Notes: generated by a model not told the origin, from the letters alone. Counted from the first letter of the stretch, positions 7,989 to 18,142 are shown. The stretch: 64,000 nucleotides of DNA from Nocardia aurantia (GCF_009604425.1 NZ_WEGI01000024.1:1-64000), one strand, 5' to 3'. Program-made: numbers and translations.

Positions 7989-9719
7989 TCAGCGGTTGAT
8001 GATGGGCAGGATGAGGCGGCTGGGTCGGGTGCCGCCGTGGTGGATGGTGTTGTCGGCGGTGATCATGTCGTGGAGGGCTTCGGTGGCGATCGCGCCGCCG
8101 GTGTTGGAGTTGCGGTCGTAGTGGGGGAAGTTGCTACTCGAGATGTCGAGTCGGATGCGGTGGCCGGGCAGGAAGACGTTGGAGGTGACCGACATCGGGA
8201 TGGTGACCTCGTAGATTTCGCCGGGGGTCATGAGTTCTGGTTCGGAGAGGTCGTTGCGGTAGCGCAGTCGGAGGATGCCGTCGCATATGTTGAGGGCTGT
8301 GCCGTCGGGGGAGACGTCGACGAGTTTGGCGGTGATGTCGGTGTCGACGGCGCTGGAGCAAACGAACACCTTCAACTCGACGTGGCCGGTGACCTCGACC
8401 GGTTCGTCCAGCACGGGCGTTACGTAACAGAGAACGTCGGCGCGGCCATCGACAACTCGCTGGTCCACCGGCCCGACAAGCCCGGGCAGGGTCGGTAACA
8501 GGGCGCCGCCGGCGGTGGGCACCGGGTCGCGGGGGTCGTAGCGGAAGCTGTCCTGTGCTTCGGTGTGTGGCGGTTCGAGTTGGAGGGTGCCGTCGCCGGT
8601 GCGGGTGTTGGCGGAGCCCGCGCTGTGGAGGTGGTAGTCGGTGTAGCGGGTGTCGGGTAGCGGCCAGTCCTGCTCGTCGCGCCATTGGTCGATGCCCATG
8701 ACGAAGATGCGAACCCGTGGCGCCGGAGTCGATTCCGGCAGACCGCGCAGCCACTTGTCGTAGAACGCGACATGGGTGGGGCTGAGATCAGCGCCGGCTG
8801 TCAGGCCGAAGAACCGGTCCGGGAATCGCCCGGTCGAATTCCCGTGGTCCCAGGGGCCGATGACGAGCTGAGATCCCTCCCGGACCTCGACAGAGCCGGC
8901 CTGGGTGCGCATGCGGACGAAATCGCCGACGGTTTCATGGATTTTCAGGTCATACCAGCCGGAGGTGAACAAGGCTGGGGCCGTGACGTTTTCGATCGAA
9001 CGCCGCCAGTCCTGGGCTTTCCAGTAGTCGTCGAAATCGGGGTGGGCGAGCCAGTCGTCGAACCAGCGGCCCTTGCCGATCACCGGCAGGTCGGCGACAG
9101 GGGTGTCGTAGTTGAGGGCCAGCGGGTCCATCAGGGCGGCACCGAGGCGTTTCAGCGACTCGTCGGAGATGGTCTCGCCGCGCTCGAGGGCGCGCTGTTC
9201 TTCGGCCGCGTACATGAAGGCGTTCCAGAAGGTCGCCAGGCTCAGCGACAGGGCGCCGCCCGGCGAGTACCACACACCCGAGTACCAGTCCGCGGACGCG
9301 ACGCTGGGCGCGATCGCCTTCAGACCAGGCACGCCGGTGATGGCCATCGCCCATTGAGTCATGCCCTCGTAAGAGGCGCCGTAGGTGCCGACCGTGCCGT
9401 CGTACCAGTCCTGCTCGGCGAGCCACGCGAGGGTGTCCTCGCCGTCGGCGATCTCGTCGAGCTTAGGCTGGAAGACGCCCTCGGAGGCGAACGTACCGCG
9501 GCCGTCCTGGATGACCACCGCATACCCCGCGTTGAGGAAGGTGAGCAGGCCGGGCACCGGGTTCGCGAAGCCGGCATCGGCGCGTTCACGCCCCTTACCG
9601 TAGGGCGAACGCATCAGCAGAGTCGGGGCTTTCCCCTCCAGCGGCCGCCATACATCGGCTCGTAGGGTCACGCCGTCCCGGGTGGTCATCGGTACGTCGC
9701 GTTCGTAGATGTGCTTCAC
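7989..9719 (-). CDS. CocE/NonD-family hydrolase, copy 1
   Basis: A 576-residue serine hydrolase of the cocaine esterase / X-Pro dipeptidyl-peptidase S15 family. The catalytic Ser116 lies in GTYGASYEGM, the acid in TSGWYD and the histidine in IGPWDHGN, matching the triad spacing of Rhodococcus CocE. The C-terminal jelly-roll domain (DITAKLVDVSPDG, PGHRIRLDISSSNFP) is complete. GTG at 9719 follows GAGGAGATACT. There is no signal peptide, so it probably acts in the cytoplasm on an ester or amide. It lies downstream of an acyl-CoA synthetase on the same strand, so it may release an acid that the ligase activates. Long identical tracts shared with the copy at 31020 suggest gene conversion. Confidence 0.85.
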   Translation of the reverse strand: MKHIYERDVPMTTRDGVTLRADVWRPLEGKAPTLLMRSPYGKGRERADAGFANPVPGLLTFLNAGYAVVIQDGRGTFASEGVFQPKLDEIADGEDTLAWLAEQDWYDGTVGTYGASYEGMTQWAMAITGVPGLKAIAPSVASADWYSGVWYSPGGALSLSLATFWNAFMYAAEEQRALERGETISDESLKRLGAALMDPLALNYDTPVADLPVIGKGRWFDDWLAHPDFDDYWKAQDWRRSIENVTAPALFTSGWYDLKIHETVGDFVRMRTQAGSVEVREGSQLVIGPWDHGNSTGRFPDRFFGLTAGADLSPTHVAFYDKWLRGLPESTPAPRVRIFVMGIDQWRDEQDWPLPDTRYTDYHLHSAGSANTRTGDGTLQLEPPHTEAQDSFRYDPRDPVPTAGGALLPTLPGLVGPVDQRVVDGRADVLCYVTPVLDEPVEVTGHVELKVFVCSSAVDTDITAKLVDVSPDGTALNICDGILRLRYRNDLSEPELMTPGEIYEVTIPMSVTSNVFLPGHRIRLDISSSNFPHYDRNSNTGGAIATEALHDMITADNTIHHGGTRPSRLILPIINR

Positions 9720-9891
9720 GAGTATCTCCTCGTCGAGAAAGTTGGGATCCAGTGGCCGGCGAGCTGCCGGAACAGGCGCTGAGGTGACGTTGAAAATTGG
9801 GAGTAGCCGGCTCGGACATGACTCTGCGGCCCTGCGGCGGCGGTAGGTACCAGCCGATAGGGATGCATCGAGCACGGCCACTGCGGTCGGT

Positions 9892-11436
9892 TCAGTCGTG
9901 CGAACCATTCCGAAGCAGAAAACGCTGGATCTTTCCGCTGGGCGTTTTGGGGAGTGATTCCACAAAATGGACGGTTCGGGGGTACGCGTGCTTGGAGTAC
10001 TTGTCGCGCACCAGATTTTGCAGTTCGCGCTCCAGGCTCGCATCGGGGACTGCCGTGCTGTCGAGGACGACGAACGCCTCGACCACCTCGCCTCGAATAC
10101 CGTCTGGATCCGCTCGTCCGACGACAGCGACCTCGACGACGCTCGGGTGGGTCACCAGGACGCTCTCGACGTCGAACGGGCCGATGCGGTAGCCGGCCGC
10201 GAGAATGACATCGTCATCGCGAGCGGAGAAGAAGAAGTCTCCGTCAGCGTCCACGCGCCCGGTGTCGGCAGTGAGGTACCAGGCGCGGTTCGAGGTGAAC
10301 CGCGCGGCGGTCTTGGCGGCTGCGTTGTGGTAGCCACCGAACCACATGAGGGGACTGTGTTCGACGTCGATGGCGATTTGGTCGTCGACGATTCCGGCCG
10401 TGTAGCCCGGCAAGGGCTGCCCCATCGATCCCTGCTTCGTGGGGCGGGCGAGCTCGGGATGCCAGTGGTTGCAGATCACCATGCCGACCTCGGTCTGACC
10501 GTAATGATCACGGACCTCGCAGCCCAGTTGTCTTGTAGCCCAATCCAGGACTTCCGGGGTCAGGGGCTCTCCTGCTGACGAGGCACGCCGGAGAGTGAGT
10601 TTCACATCGGCTGTGCTCTTGCGCATGGCCCGGTACATCGTCGGTGCGCCGGTGAAGTTGGTGACGCCGAAGGTGCGCAGGACCTCCAGGGTCGACTCGG
10701 GGGTGAAGCCCCCTTCGAACATCAGGCTCCGCTGTCCCGCCGCCAGTGGGGCGATGATCGAGTAGTACAGCCCGTACGCCCAGCCCGGGTCGGCTGCGTT
10801 CCAGTAGACGTCGGATTCCTGAACATCGAGCGAGAAGGTCAGATAGCTTCGGAAGGAGGCCAACGCGCGGAGCGGGACGGGCACTGCCTTCGGTTTGCCG
10901 GTAGTTCCGCTGGTGTACAGCTGGGCGAATGTGCCCGCACCGCCGATCGTGACCGAACTCGTATCAGGGGCGCATGTCTGCGCGAGGGTGTCGAGTTCGG
11001 TGATGTCGAGGATCTTCACCTCGGTCAGACTCGAGAACTTCTCTCGGTGAGCCGCTTCGGTGATGACCAGTTGCGCGGCACTGTCGTCGACGCGCAGCTC
11101 GACCGCCCCTGATGCGAATGCCGTGAACAGCGGCACGTGGACAGCGCCGATCCGCCACAGCGCGACGAGCGCGACGATCAACTCGGGGCGCTTGCCCAGC
11201 ATGATCGGCACTCGATCGCCCCGCCCTACGCCCATTTCACGCAGGGCGGTGGAATACCTGCGCGACCGCTCGGCGATCTCGCCGTAGGTCAGATCCTCGG
11301 CTTTCAGGTCGGATCCGACGAAGGTGAACGCGACCGTATGGGCCGGGTGCCGATCACAGAGCAGATAGGCGCCGTCCGCAGTCGAGGAACTGTATTCCTC
11401 CAGCCATGCGGTGATGGTGTCGTCGATGGCGGGCAC
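9892..11436 (-). CDS. Acyl-CoA synthetase (AMP-forming)
   Basis: Activates a carboxylic acid to its CoA thioester with ATP. The 514-residue protein has the P-loop motif LYTSGTTGKPKAVP, the adenylate motif RDHYGQTEVGM, and the C-terminal catalytic lysine motif KTPSGKIQR. YWNAADPGWAYGL resembles short and medium-chain (acetyl or ACSM-like) ligases. GTG at 11436 is preferred because AAGGAG lies 6 nt upstream; the longer frame has no better site. The GAF-LuxR gene at 11768 is divergent, and the CocE hydrolase follows 172 nt downstream. The same ligase/GAF-LuxR pairing occurs at 23.4-26.5 kb. Substrate unknown. Confidence 0.85.
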   Translation of the reverse strand: MPAIDDTITAWLEEYSSSTADGAYLLCDRHPAHTVAFTFVGSDLKAEDLTYGEIAERSRRYSTALREMGVGRGDRVPIMLGKRPELIVALVALWRIGAVHVPLFTAFASGAVELRVDDSAAQLVITEAAHREKFSSLTEVKILDITELDTLAQTCAPDTSSVTIGGAGTFAQLYTSGTTGKPKAVPVPLRALASFRSYLTFSLDVQESDVYWNAADPGWAYGLYYSIIAPLAAGQRSLMFEGGFTPESTLEVLRTFGVTNFTGAPTMYRAMRKSTADVKLTLRRASSAGEPLTPEVLDWATRQLGCEVRDHYGQTEVGMVICNHWHPELARPTKQGSMGQPLPGYTAGIVDDQIAIDVEHSPLMWFGGYHNAAAKTAARFTSNRAWYLTADTGRVDADGDFFFSARDDDVILAAGYRIGPFDVESVLVTHPSVVEVAVVGRADPDGIRGEVVEAFVVLDSTAVPDASLERELQNLVRDKYSKHAYPRTVHFVESLPKTPSGKIQRFLLRNGSHD

Positions 11437-11767
11437 ATGTTCTCCTTGCAGGTTCCCCACTGTGTTCCACGACACTCTGACCCACGAGTAAGGCGTCGTA
11501 TACCCTCCGAAGAGGGGAAGGTTCGAATTCGGCCGGATCCTCACCCCCGCGCCACTGAACACCTGCCGAGTCCGGTCATTCCTCCGTGAAGGCGGCCCAG
11601 CCGGGCTATCGTGCATCGTGTTCGACATCGGAGACAGCCTTCAGCTACGGTGTTGAGCTTGTCTTCACTTCGATCTCCGTGCTCCCGGAGGTTGCTGTGA
11701 CCAACCCGCGGGCCATTCGCGACCTGCCTGCCGCCTGCTCCATCGACGTCGAACAAAGCACGATTTC
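11437..11767. other. Divergent intergenic region, acyl-CoA synthetase / GAF-LuxR
   Basis: 331 nt without a gene. It must carry the promoters of both flanking genes. I see no convincing -35/-10 pair or dyad, so no site is called. Confidence 0.5.
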
Positions 11768-12649
11768 ATGACCGATCCTTCTCGCCTCCGCCGTCTGCCT
11801 GCTGTTCCCGATCCGTCCTCTCGAGCTCGCTCGCTGACCGCCATCGAGGACATCGACGCGGGGATGACGCGCGCGCTGAACCGCGTGCAGGCAGCCACTG
11901 GAGTCTCGCTGGCCTTCGGTGGCGCTGTACTCGACCAAGGCGATGTGCAGCTGCGGTACTTCGCCGGGCCCACTGCCGGGGCGCTGACCGGTGTCACCCT
12001 CAAGGTCAACGAAGGGCTGGGCGGCAGATCGGTTGCTCTGATGCGGCCCATCGCGTTACGTGACTACTTCGAATCGGACCGCATCACCCACCGCTACGAT
12101 CCCCTCATCCGGGTCGAGGGCTTACGCTCGCTGGTGGCGATCCCGATCATCATCGCCCGCCGACCGGTGGCGATCCTGTACGGCGCGTTTCGGGGCGTGC
12201 AGGTCGTCGGAGACCGAATTCAGGACACCATCGCGCAGGAAGCCCGCGCACTCGAACACGAACTCGTCGTGCGCAGCGCCATCGTCACCCGCGAACCCGT
12301 ACCCGAACAAACCCGATTGCACGAAGAAATCCGCAGCGCGCACAATCAACTTCGCCTGCTGAGCCGAACGATCACCGAACCCGAACTGCGCGACGCGATC
12401 GAAAAGATCGCGCGCCGGCTCGCCCGAGTCGACGCCCCGACTACATCGACCCTCGCACCGCTGACCGCTCGCGAAGTAGACGTCGTGAGCCTGGCTGCCA
12501 CCGGAATGGCCAACCGGCAGATCGCCACCACCCTCGGCTTGTCGCTGCACACGGTCAAGAGCTATATGAAGACGACCATGTCGAAACTGCACGCCGGCAC
12601 GCGTCTCGAAGCCGTCGTCAACGCGCGCCGCGCCGGCATCATCCCCTGA
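11768..12649 (+). CDS. GAF-domain LuxR-type regulator
   Basis: A 293-residue regulator with an N-terminal GAF-like sensor (about residues 30-170) and a C-terminal LuxR helix-turn-helix (about 225-285; LTAREVDVVSLAATGMANRQ, then LSLHTVKSYM). The sensor core LKVNEGLGGRSVALMRP matches the position of GLGGLSWVDRRPV in the regulator at 25703, so the two are paralogues. Both are transcribed away from an acyl-CoA synthetase. It probably controls that ligase in response to a small ligand; this is inference from position. The bare ATG at 11768 has no strong ribosome site. Confidence 0.8.
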   Translation: MTDPSRLRRLPAVPDPSSRARSLTAIEDIDAGMTRALNRVQAATGVSLAFGGAVLDQGDVQLRYFAGPTAGALTGVTLKVNEGLGGRSVALMRPIALRDYFESDRITHRYDPLIRVEGLRSLVAIPIIIARRPVAILYGAFRGVQVVGDRIQDTIAQEARALEHELVVRSAIVTREPVPEQTRLHEEIRSAHNQLRLLSRTITEPELRDAIEKIARRLARVDAPTTSTLAPLTAREVDVVSLAATGMANRQIATTLGLSLHTVKSYMKTTMSKLHAGTRLEAVVNARRAGIIP

Positions 12650-12690
12650 TCCCGCCTGCGGCGCCGCAATCGCTCGAACGCCGTTGAGTA

Positions 12691-13626
12691 CTACATCGGC
12701 GCTGTGGGCCGTGGGCCGGAATCGGCGTGGTTCGGTTCGGGAAGTAGTTCGGGGAGGCGCTCCGCGACGGTTTCCCGGATCGCTCGCATCACCGAGGTGG
12801 CGGCCGGGCGGCGCAACCGTCTGGATGCCATCCAGGCGGTGTATTGAAGCACGATTCGGACCTCGGGAAACAGGACGCGGCGCAGAGTGGGTTCTCGGTC
12901 GGCGACGTAGGCCGGCAGTAGTCCGATTCCCGCGCCGGCGAGGGTGGCGATCGTTTGGGCCTGCACGCTCGTGGAGGCGAACGCGGCGTGGCGTCCCGTG
13001 GCCAGGCGGCCCAGGACGCTGAGGTCTTCGACACGGAGCAGGCTCTCGATGTAATAGATCAGGGAATGGTGGCGGAGTTCGTCGGTCGCGAGGGGAACGT
13101 CGTGGTCGTGTAGGTATTCCTGGGATGCGTAAAGTCCCAGTGAGTACTGAGCGAGCGGTTCCGCGCCGAGGCGTCCGAGAATGGGTTCACCGACTCCGAT
13201 TTCGATGTCGGCGCCGGTGTTGAGCGAATTGAGCCGGGTCTGGGTGACGATCTCCACTTGGAGTTCGGGATTGATTTTGTGCAGGTCGGCAAGTGTCGGT
13301 GTCACGATATAGGCGCCGAAGGCTTCGGTAGTGGTGATGCGCACCAGGCCCGAAAGCGTCTCTTCACCGCCCCTGTTCCGGGCGTGTTCGCGGGCGTTGG
13401 CGAGAGCGGTCTCGATCTGCTCACCCGATCCGAGGAGACTTTGCCCGAGTTCGGTCAGCTCGCATCCGTGCACCGAGCGAGTGATGACCGGCGCTGCGAG
13501 TTCCCGCTCGAGAGCCGCGATCCGGCGGGAAACCGTGGTGTGGTTGAGGCCGAGTGCCGCACCGGCCCCGAGCAGGGATCCGCATCGCGCGATTTCGAGG
13601 AGAACGAGGAGGTCGTCGGCACGCAC
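12691..13626 (-). CDS. LysR-family regulator of the mmsA operon (probable)
   Basis: 311 residues with a LysR winged helix at the N-terminus (LLVLLEIARCGSLLGAGAAL, NHTTVSRRIAALERELAAPV) and an effector-binding domain. GTG at 13626 follows GAAGGGAG. It is divergent from mmsA with 180 nt between, the usual LysR layout, and so probably controls valine-type catabolism. The effector domain (ELRHHSLIYYIESLL) closely resembles that of the LysR at 38847 (DLRHHTLIFYVDSLL), which sits near a second 3-hydroxyisobutyrate-dehydrogenase-like gene. Confidence 0.85.
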   Translation of the reverse strand: MRADDLLVLLEIARCGSLLGAGAALGLNHTTVSRRIAALERELAAPVITRSVHGCELTELGQSLLGSGEQIETALANAREHARNRGGEETLSGLVRITTTEAFGAYIVTPTLADLHKINPELQVEIVTQTRLNSLNTGADIEIGVGEPILGRLGAEPLAQYSLGLYASQEYLHDHDVPLATDELRHHSLIYYIESLLRVEDLSVLGRLATGRHAAFASTSVQAQTIATLAGAGIGLLPAYVADREPTLRRVLFPEVRIVLQYTAWMASRRLRRPAATSVMRAIRETVAERLPELLPEPNHADSGPRPTAPM

Positions 13627-13806
13627 GAATTCTCCCTTCCCGCAGCTGTGCGAATCTGCACAACTGGTGCTCGCGATTGTATCTACCCGCTGTGCCGGTG
13701 TGGCCTCAGACTCGGTGACTGTTCGAGATCAATGGTTGGGCGACCGACTGTTGGACATTATTCGACCTTGTCCTCGGGCAGGTGCGGGATCAGACGGAGG
13801 TTGGGC

Positions 13807-15327
13807 ATGGTTCGTGAGCTGACTCATTTCATCGACGGTCGTGGCGTCGCGGGGACATCCGGCGCGTTCGGCGATGTGTACGACCCGAACACCGGGCAAG
13901 TGCAGGCGCGGGTGCCGCTGGCCGACTCCGGTGAGGTGGCGGCTGCGGTCGCGAATGCCGCTGCGGCGCAGCCGGGTTGGGCGGCGTTGAATCCGCAGCG
14001 CCGGGCCCGGGTGCTGATGAGGTTCGTGGCGCTGGTGCAGGACGAGATGGATTCGCTGGCGGCGCTGCTGTCCGCCGAGCACGGTAAGACGATTCCGGAC
14101 GCCCGGGGTGATATTCAGCGTGGTCTCGACGTCGTCGAATTCGCCATCGGTATACCGCATCTGCTCAAGGGTGAGTACACGGAATCCGCGGGTACCGGCA
14201 TCGATGTGTACTCGATGCGCCAGCCGCTGGGGGTGGTCGCGGCGATCAGCCCGTTCAACTTCCCGGCGATGATTCCGCTGTGGCAGGTGGCGCCGGCGCT
14301 GGCCTGCGGGAACGCCGTGATCCTCAAGCCGTCCGAACGCGATCCCTCGGTGCCGCTGCGGCTGGCGGAGTTGTTCCGCGAGGCCGGGCTGCCCGACGGC
14401 GTGCTCAACGTGGTCCATGGAGACAAGACCGCGGTCGACGCCCTGCTGACCGATCCGCGGATTCAGGCCGTCGGGTTTGTCGGTTCGACTCCGATCGCGC
14501 AATACATCTACGAGACCGCGACCGCGCACGGCAAGCGCGCGCAGTGCTTCGGTGGCGCGAAGAACCACGCGATCGTCATGCCGGACGCCGATCTGGACGA
14601 CGTGGTGGAGCAGTTGATCGGGGCCGGCTACGGCTCGGCGGGTGAGCGTTGCATGGCGATCTCGGTCGCGGTGCCGGTCGGCGAGGAGACCGCGGATCGC
14701 TTGGTGGCCAAGCTGACCGAGCAGATCGCGAAGCTGAACGTCGGCCGTTCCGACGATCCCGGCGCGGACTTCGGGCCGCTGGTCGGCCGCGACGGAGTCG
14801 ATCGGGTCGGGAAGTACATCGGGATCGGTGTCGAGGAAGGCGCGGAACTCGTCGTCGACGGCCGTGGCCTGAAGGTCCCGGGAGCCGAGGACGGCTTCTT
14901 CGTGGGCGCGACGCTGTTCGACCGGGTGACGCCGCAGATGCGGATCTACACCGAGGAGATCTTCGGCCCCGTGCTGGCGGTCGTGCGCGCCGCCGATTAC
15001 GAGGAAGCGTTGCGGCTGCCGTCCGAGCACGAATTCGGTAACGGCGTAGCGATTTTCACTCGCGATGGGGATACCGCGCGCGATTTCACCGCACGCGTTC
15101 AGGTCGGCATGGTTGGAGTGAACGTACCGATTCCGGTCCCGATCGCCTATCACACCTTCGGTGGCTGGAAGCGGTCCGGCTTCGGCGATCTGAATCAGCA
15201 CGGTCCCGACTCGATCCGGTTCTTCACCAAGACCAAGACGGTGACCCAGCGCTGGCCCTCGGGTCGTAAGGAAACCGGCTCCTCGGGCCGGTCATCCGAT
15301 GCCTTCGTGATTCCGACGATGGACTGA
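13807..15327 (+). CDS. mmsA: Methylmalonate-semialdehyde dehydrogenase (CoA-acylating)
   Basis: Converts (methyl)malonate semialdehyde to propionyl-CoA or acetyl-CoA with NAD and CoA, the last oxidative step of valine breakdown. The 506-residue aldehyde dehydrogenase has the expected FNFPAMIPLWQVAPALACGN, the GFVGSTPIAQYIY nucleotide-binding turn and the catalytic Cys282 in GSAGERCMAIS, the MmsA-type context. ATG at 13807 follows GGAGGTTGGGC; the frame is open further upstream over the intergenic region, but that is coincidental. It is the first gene of a four-gene operon. Confidence 0.95.
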   Translation: MVRELTHFIDGRGVAGTSGAFGDVYDPNTGQVQARVPLADSGEVAAAVANAAAAQPGWAALNPQRRARVLMRFVALVQDEMDSLAALLSAEHGKTIPDARGDIQRGLDVVEFAIGIPHLLKGEYTESAGTGIDVYSMRQPLGVVAAISPFNFPAMIPLWQVAPALACGNAVILKPSERDPSVPLRLAELFREAGLPDGVLNVVHGDKTAVDALLTDPRIQAVGFVGSTPIAQYIYETATAHGKRAQCFGGAKNHAIVMPDADLDDVVEQLIGAGYGSAGERCMAISVAVPVGEETADRLVAKLTEQIAKLNVGRSDDPGADFGPLVGRDGVDRVGKYIGIGVEEGAELVVDGRGLKVPGAEDGFFVGATLFDRVTPQMRIYTEEIFGPVLAVVRAADYEEALRLPSEHEFGNGVAIFTRDGDTARDFTARVQVGMVGVNVPIPVPIAYHTFGGWKRSGFGDLNQHGPDSIRFFTKTKTVTQRWPSGRKETGSSGRSSDAFVIPTMD

Positions 15328-15402
15328 GCGGATGCACCGGATCTTCGGCGGCACCGACGAAAGCATGCGGGTGGTCGTCCCCCGTTCTATGACAGGAGCG
15401 GC

Positions 15403-16470
15403 ATGAGTGAACCAGAGGTTCTCCTGGACAAACGTGACGGGCTCGGCCTGGTCACGCTCAACCGGCCCAAGGCGATCAATGCCTTGAATCATCCGATGAC
15501 GCAGGCGATTCTGGCGGCACTGCGGGAGTGGGCGAGGGATGACGAAGTGCGCGCAGTCGTGGTGACCGGGGCGGGGGAGCGGGGGCTGTGCGCCGGCGGC
15601 GATATCGTCGGTATCTATCACGACGCGAAAGATGGTGCGGGCGGTGCTGATTCGCCGTCGGGTCGGTTCTGGCGCGATGAATACATCCTCAACGCGTACA
15701 TCGCGCGCTACCCCAAGCCGTATGTCGTGGTGATGGACGGCATCGTGATGGGTGGCGGGGTTGGCCTGTCCGGGCACGGCAGCCACCGCATCGTCACCGA
15801 GCGATCGAAGATCGGCATGCCCGAGACCGGGATCGGATTCGTCCCGGACGTGGGCGGCACCTATTTGCTCGCCCACACGCCGGGTGAGATCGGCACCCAC
15901 GTGGCGCTGACGACCTCACCGATGACCGCCGGGGATGCCATCGCGGCCGGCTTCGCGGACTACTTCGTTCCCACCGAGGATATTCCGGCGCTGCTGAGCG
16001 CGCTGCGAACCAGCGAACCGGACGTCGCGATCGCGAAATTCGCTCGGCCCGCACCGGTTTCGGCGCTCGCCGGACAGCGGGACTGGATCGATACCTGCTA
16101 CAGCGCGGATACCGTCGAGGAGATCGTGGCCCGGTTGCAGGCCCACCCGGCGCCTTCGGCACAGCGGGCTGCGGGCGATATCCTTTCGAAATCGCCGGTG
16201 GCGCTGAAGGTTACGCTCCGTTCACTGCGCCGGGCCCGTGGGTCGGCGAACCTCGAGCGGGTGCTCGATGCGGAGTACCGGGTGTCGGTGGCCGCGCTGC
16301 GTAGCCACGATCTGGTGGAGGGCATCCGTGCTCAGGTCATCGACAAGGACCGCGAGCCGCGGTGGCGGCCTGCGGCCCTGGCCGAGGTCACCGCGGCGCA
16401 GGTCGATTCCTATTTCACTGCTTTGGGCGACGGTGAGCTGAAACTCGTTGCCCCGGAGGGACACCCATGA
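15403..16470 (+). CDS. 3-hydroxyisobutyryl-CoA hydrolase
   Basis: Crotonase-fold thioesterase that releases 3-hydroxyisobutyrate from its CoA ester in valine catabolism. At 355 residues it is longer than a plain enoyl-CoA hydratase, as this subfamily is. It has LVTLNRPKAINALNHPM, the oxyanion segments GLCAGGDIVGIYHD and GIVMGGGVGLSGHGSHRI, and MPETGIGFVPDVG, which holds the Glu and Asp that distinguish the hydrolase. It lies between mmsA and mmsB, and its stop overlaps the mmsB start. Confidence 0.9.
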   Translation: MSEPEVLLDKRDGLGLVTLNRPKAINALNHPMTQAILAALREWARDDEVRAVVVTGAGERGLCAGGDIVGIYHDAKDGAGGADSPSGRFWRDEYILNAYIARYPKPYVVVMDGIVMGGGVGLSGHGSHRIVTERSKIGMPETGIGFVPDVGGTYLLAHTPGEIGTHVALTTSPMTAGDAIAAGFADYFVPTEDIPALLSALRTSEPDVAIAKFARPAPVSALAGQRDWIDTCYSADTVEEIVARLQAHPAPSAQRAAGDILSKSPVALKVTLRSLRRARGSANLERVLDAEYRVSVAALRSHDLVEGIRAQVIDKDREPRWRPAALAEVTAAQVDSYFTALGDGELKLVAPEGHP

Positions 16471-17366
16471 GTACTGCGATCGCATTCCTCGGTCTGGGCC
16501 ATATGGGCGGGCCGATGGCCGCGAATCTGGTCCAGGCCGGCTACGAGGTACTCGCCTACGACCCGGTTCCGGCTGCCCGGAGGCAGGCTCGTGCCGACGG
16601 CGCCGTCGTGGTCGACACCCCGGCCGCGGCGGTGTCGAAGTCCGCGGTCGTGATCACCATGTTGCCCACCGGGTACACCGTACTCGAGGTGTATCGCGAG
16701 GTGCTCGTCTCCGCCGCGCCCGGCACGCTGTTCGTGGACTGCTCCACCATCGACGTCGCCGACGCCGTCCAGGCTGCGGAACTGGCTGTCGCACAAGGGC
16801 ACCGGGCACTGGATGCCCCCGTATCGGGTGGGGTGTCCGGCGCGACGGCCGGCACGCTCACCTTCATGGTCGGCGGTGCGGCACCGGATTTCGCCGCCGC
16901 ACAGCCACTGCTGGAAGTGATGGGCGGCCAGGTCGTGCACTGCGGCGGCACGGGCGTCGGCCAGGCGGCCAAGATCTGCAACAACATGATGCTGGGTATC
17001 TCGATGATCGGGCTGTCCGAAGCGATCGTGCTGGGCGAGAAGCTGGGCCTGAGTCACCAGAAGTTCTTCGATGTGGTGTCCACGGCCTCGGGACAGTGCT
17101 GGTCGCTGACCACCTACTGTCCGGTGCCGGGGCCCGTCCCGGCCAGTCCTGCCAACAACGACTATCGACCGGGTTTCGCCACCGCGCTGATGACCAAGGA
17201 CCTCGGACTCGCGGCGAACGCGCTGCGGGACAACGGCGTCGACGCCCGGATCGGGCTGCTCGCCGCGGAAATCTACCAACGATTCAACCAAGACCAGAGC
17301 GGTATGGATTTCTCGGCGATCGTCACCGACATCCGGAAGCGTTCGGGAGAGGACGACAAAGCATGA
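16467..17366 (+). CDS. mmsB: 3-hydroxyisobutyrate dehydrogenase
   Basis: Oxidises 3-hydroxyisobutyrate to methylmalonate semialdehyde, the substrate of the MmsA encoded upstream. The 299-residue protein starts with the Rossmann motif AFLGLGHMGGPMAANL, then has DAPVSGGVSGATAGTL (substrate binding) and GQAAKICNN containing the catalytic lysine. It overlaps both neighbours by four bases, so the cluster is tightly coupled. A second, more distant member of the family is at 37552. Confidence 0.92.
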   Translation: MSTAIAFLGLGHMGGPMAANLVQAGYEVLAYDPVPAARRQARADGAVVVDTPAAAVSKSAVVITMLPTGYTVLEVYREVLVSAAPGTLFVDCSTIDVADAVQAAELAVAQGHRALDAPVSGGVSGATAGTLTFMVGGAAPDFAAAQPLLEVMGGQVVHCGGTGVGQAAKICNNMMLGISMIGLSEAIVLGEKLGLSHQKFFDVVSTASGQCWSLTTYCPVPGPVPASPANNDYRPGFATALMTKDLGLAANALRDNGVDARIGLLAAEIYQRFNQDQSGMDFSAIVTDIRKRSGEDDKA

Positions 17367-18142
17367 CCGACGAGTTCGACACCATCCTCCTGGAACGCAG
17401 GGATCGCGTGGCATTGCTGACCCTGAACCGGCCCGAGGCGCTCAACGCGCTCAATTCCCAAGTGCTGGAAGACATCACCACCGCTCTCGACCGACTGGAA
17501 CGCGACAAGACTATCGGCGCGGTGGTCCTGACCGGTTCGTCGCGAGCCTTCGCCGCAGGAGCCGATATCAAGGAGATGCAGTCCAAGTCGTACATGGACA
17601 TGTTCATGACGGACCACTTCGCCGGCTGGGATCGGCTCACCGCCTTCCGCAAGCCGCTCATCGTCGCGGTCGCCGGATATGCCCTGGGCGGGGGATGCGA
17701 ATTGGCGATGATGTGCGACATCCTCATCGCCGCCGACGACGCGAAATTCGGCCAGCCCGAGATCAAACTCGGAGTCATCCCCGGTATGGGCGGCTCCCAG
17801 CGGCTGTCTCGCGCTGTGGGGAAGGCCAAGGCGATGGATCTCATCCTCACCGGCCGCACGATGGACGCCCAGGAAGCCGAACGCTCGGGTCTGGTCGCGC
17901 GCGTGGTTCCGGCCGACCAACTGCTCCCGACCGCCCTCGATGTGGCCGCAACAATCGCCGCGATGTCGCTGCCAGCGGCGATGATCGCCAAGGAGGCGGT
18001 GAACCGCGGCTACGAAACCGCTCTCACCGAAGGGCTGCGGTTCGAGCGTCGGGTGTTCCATTCGCTGTTCGCCACCGACGATCAGGCCGAGGGTATGGCC
18101 GCGTTCGTCGGCAAACGTGCCGCGAAATTCACCCACCGCTGA
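17363..18142 (+). CDS. Enoyl-CoA hydratase
   Basis: 259-residue crotonase, the likely methacrylyl-CoA (or general enoyl-CoA) hydratase of the valine operon. The oxyanion-hole segments AFAAGADIKEM and YALGGGCELAMMCD are present, and both catalytic glutamates expected of hydratases can be placed (GGGCELAMM and FGQPEIKLGVIPG). The ATGA overlap with mmsB makes it the last gene of the operon. Confidence 0.9.
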   Translation: MTDEFDTILLERRDRVALLTLNRPEALNALNSQVLEDITTALDRLERDKTIGAVVLTGSSRAFAAGADIKEMQSKSYMDMFMTDHFAGWDRLTAFRKPLIVAVAGYALGGGCELAMMCDILIAADDAKFGQPEIKLGVIPGMGGSQRLSRAVGKAKAMDLILTGRTMDAQEAERSGLVARVVPADQLLPTALDVAATIAAMSLPAAMIAKEAVNRGYETALTEGLRFERRVFHSLFATDDQAEGMAAFVGKRAAKFTHR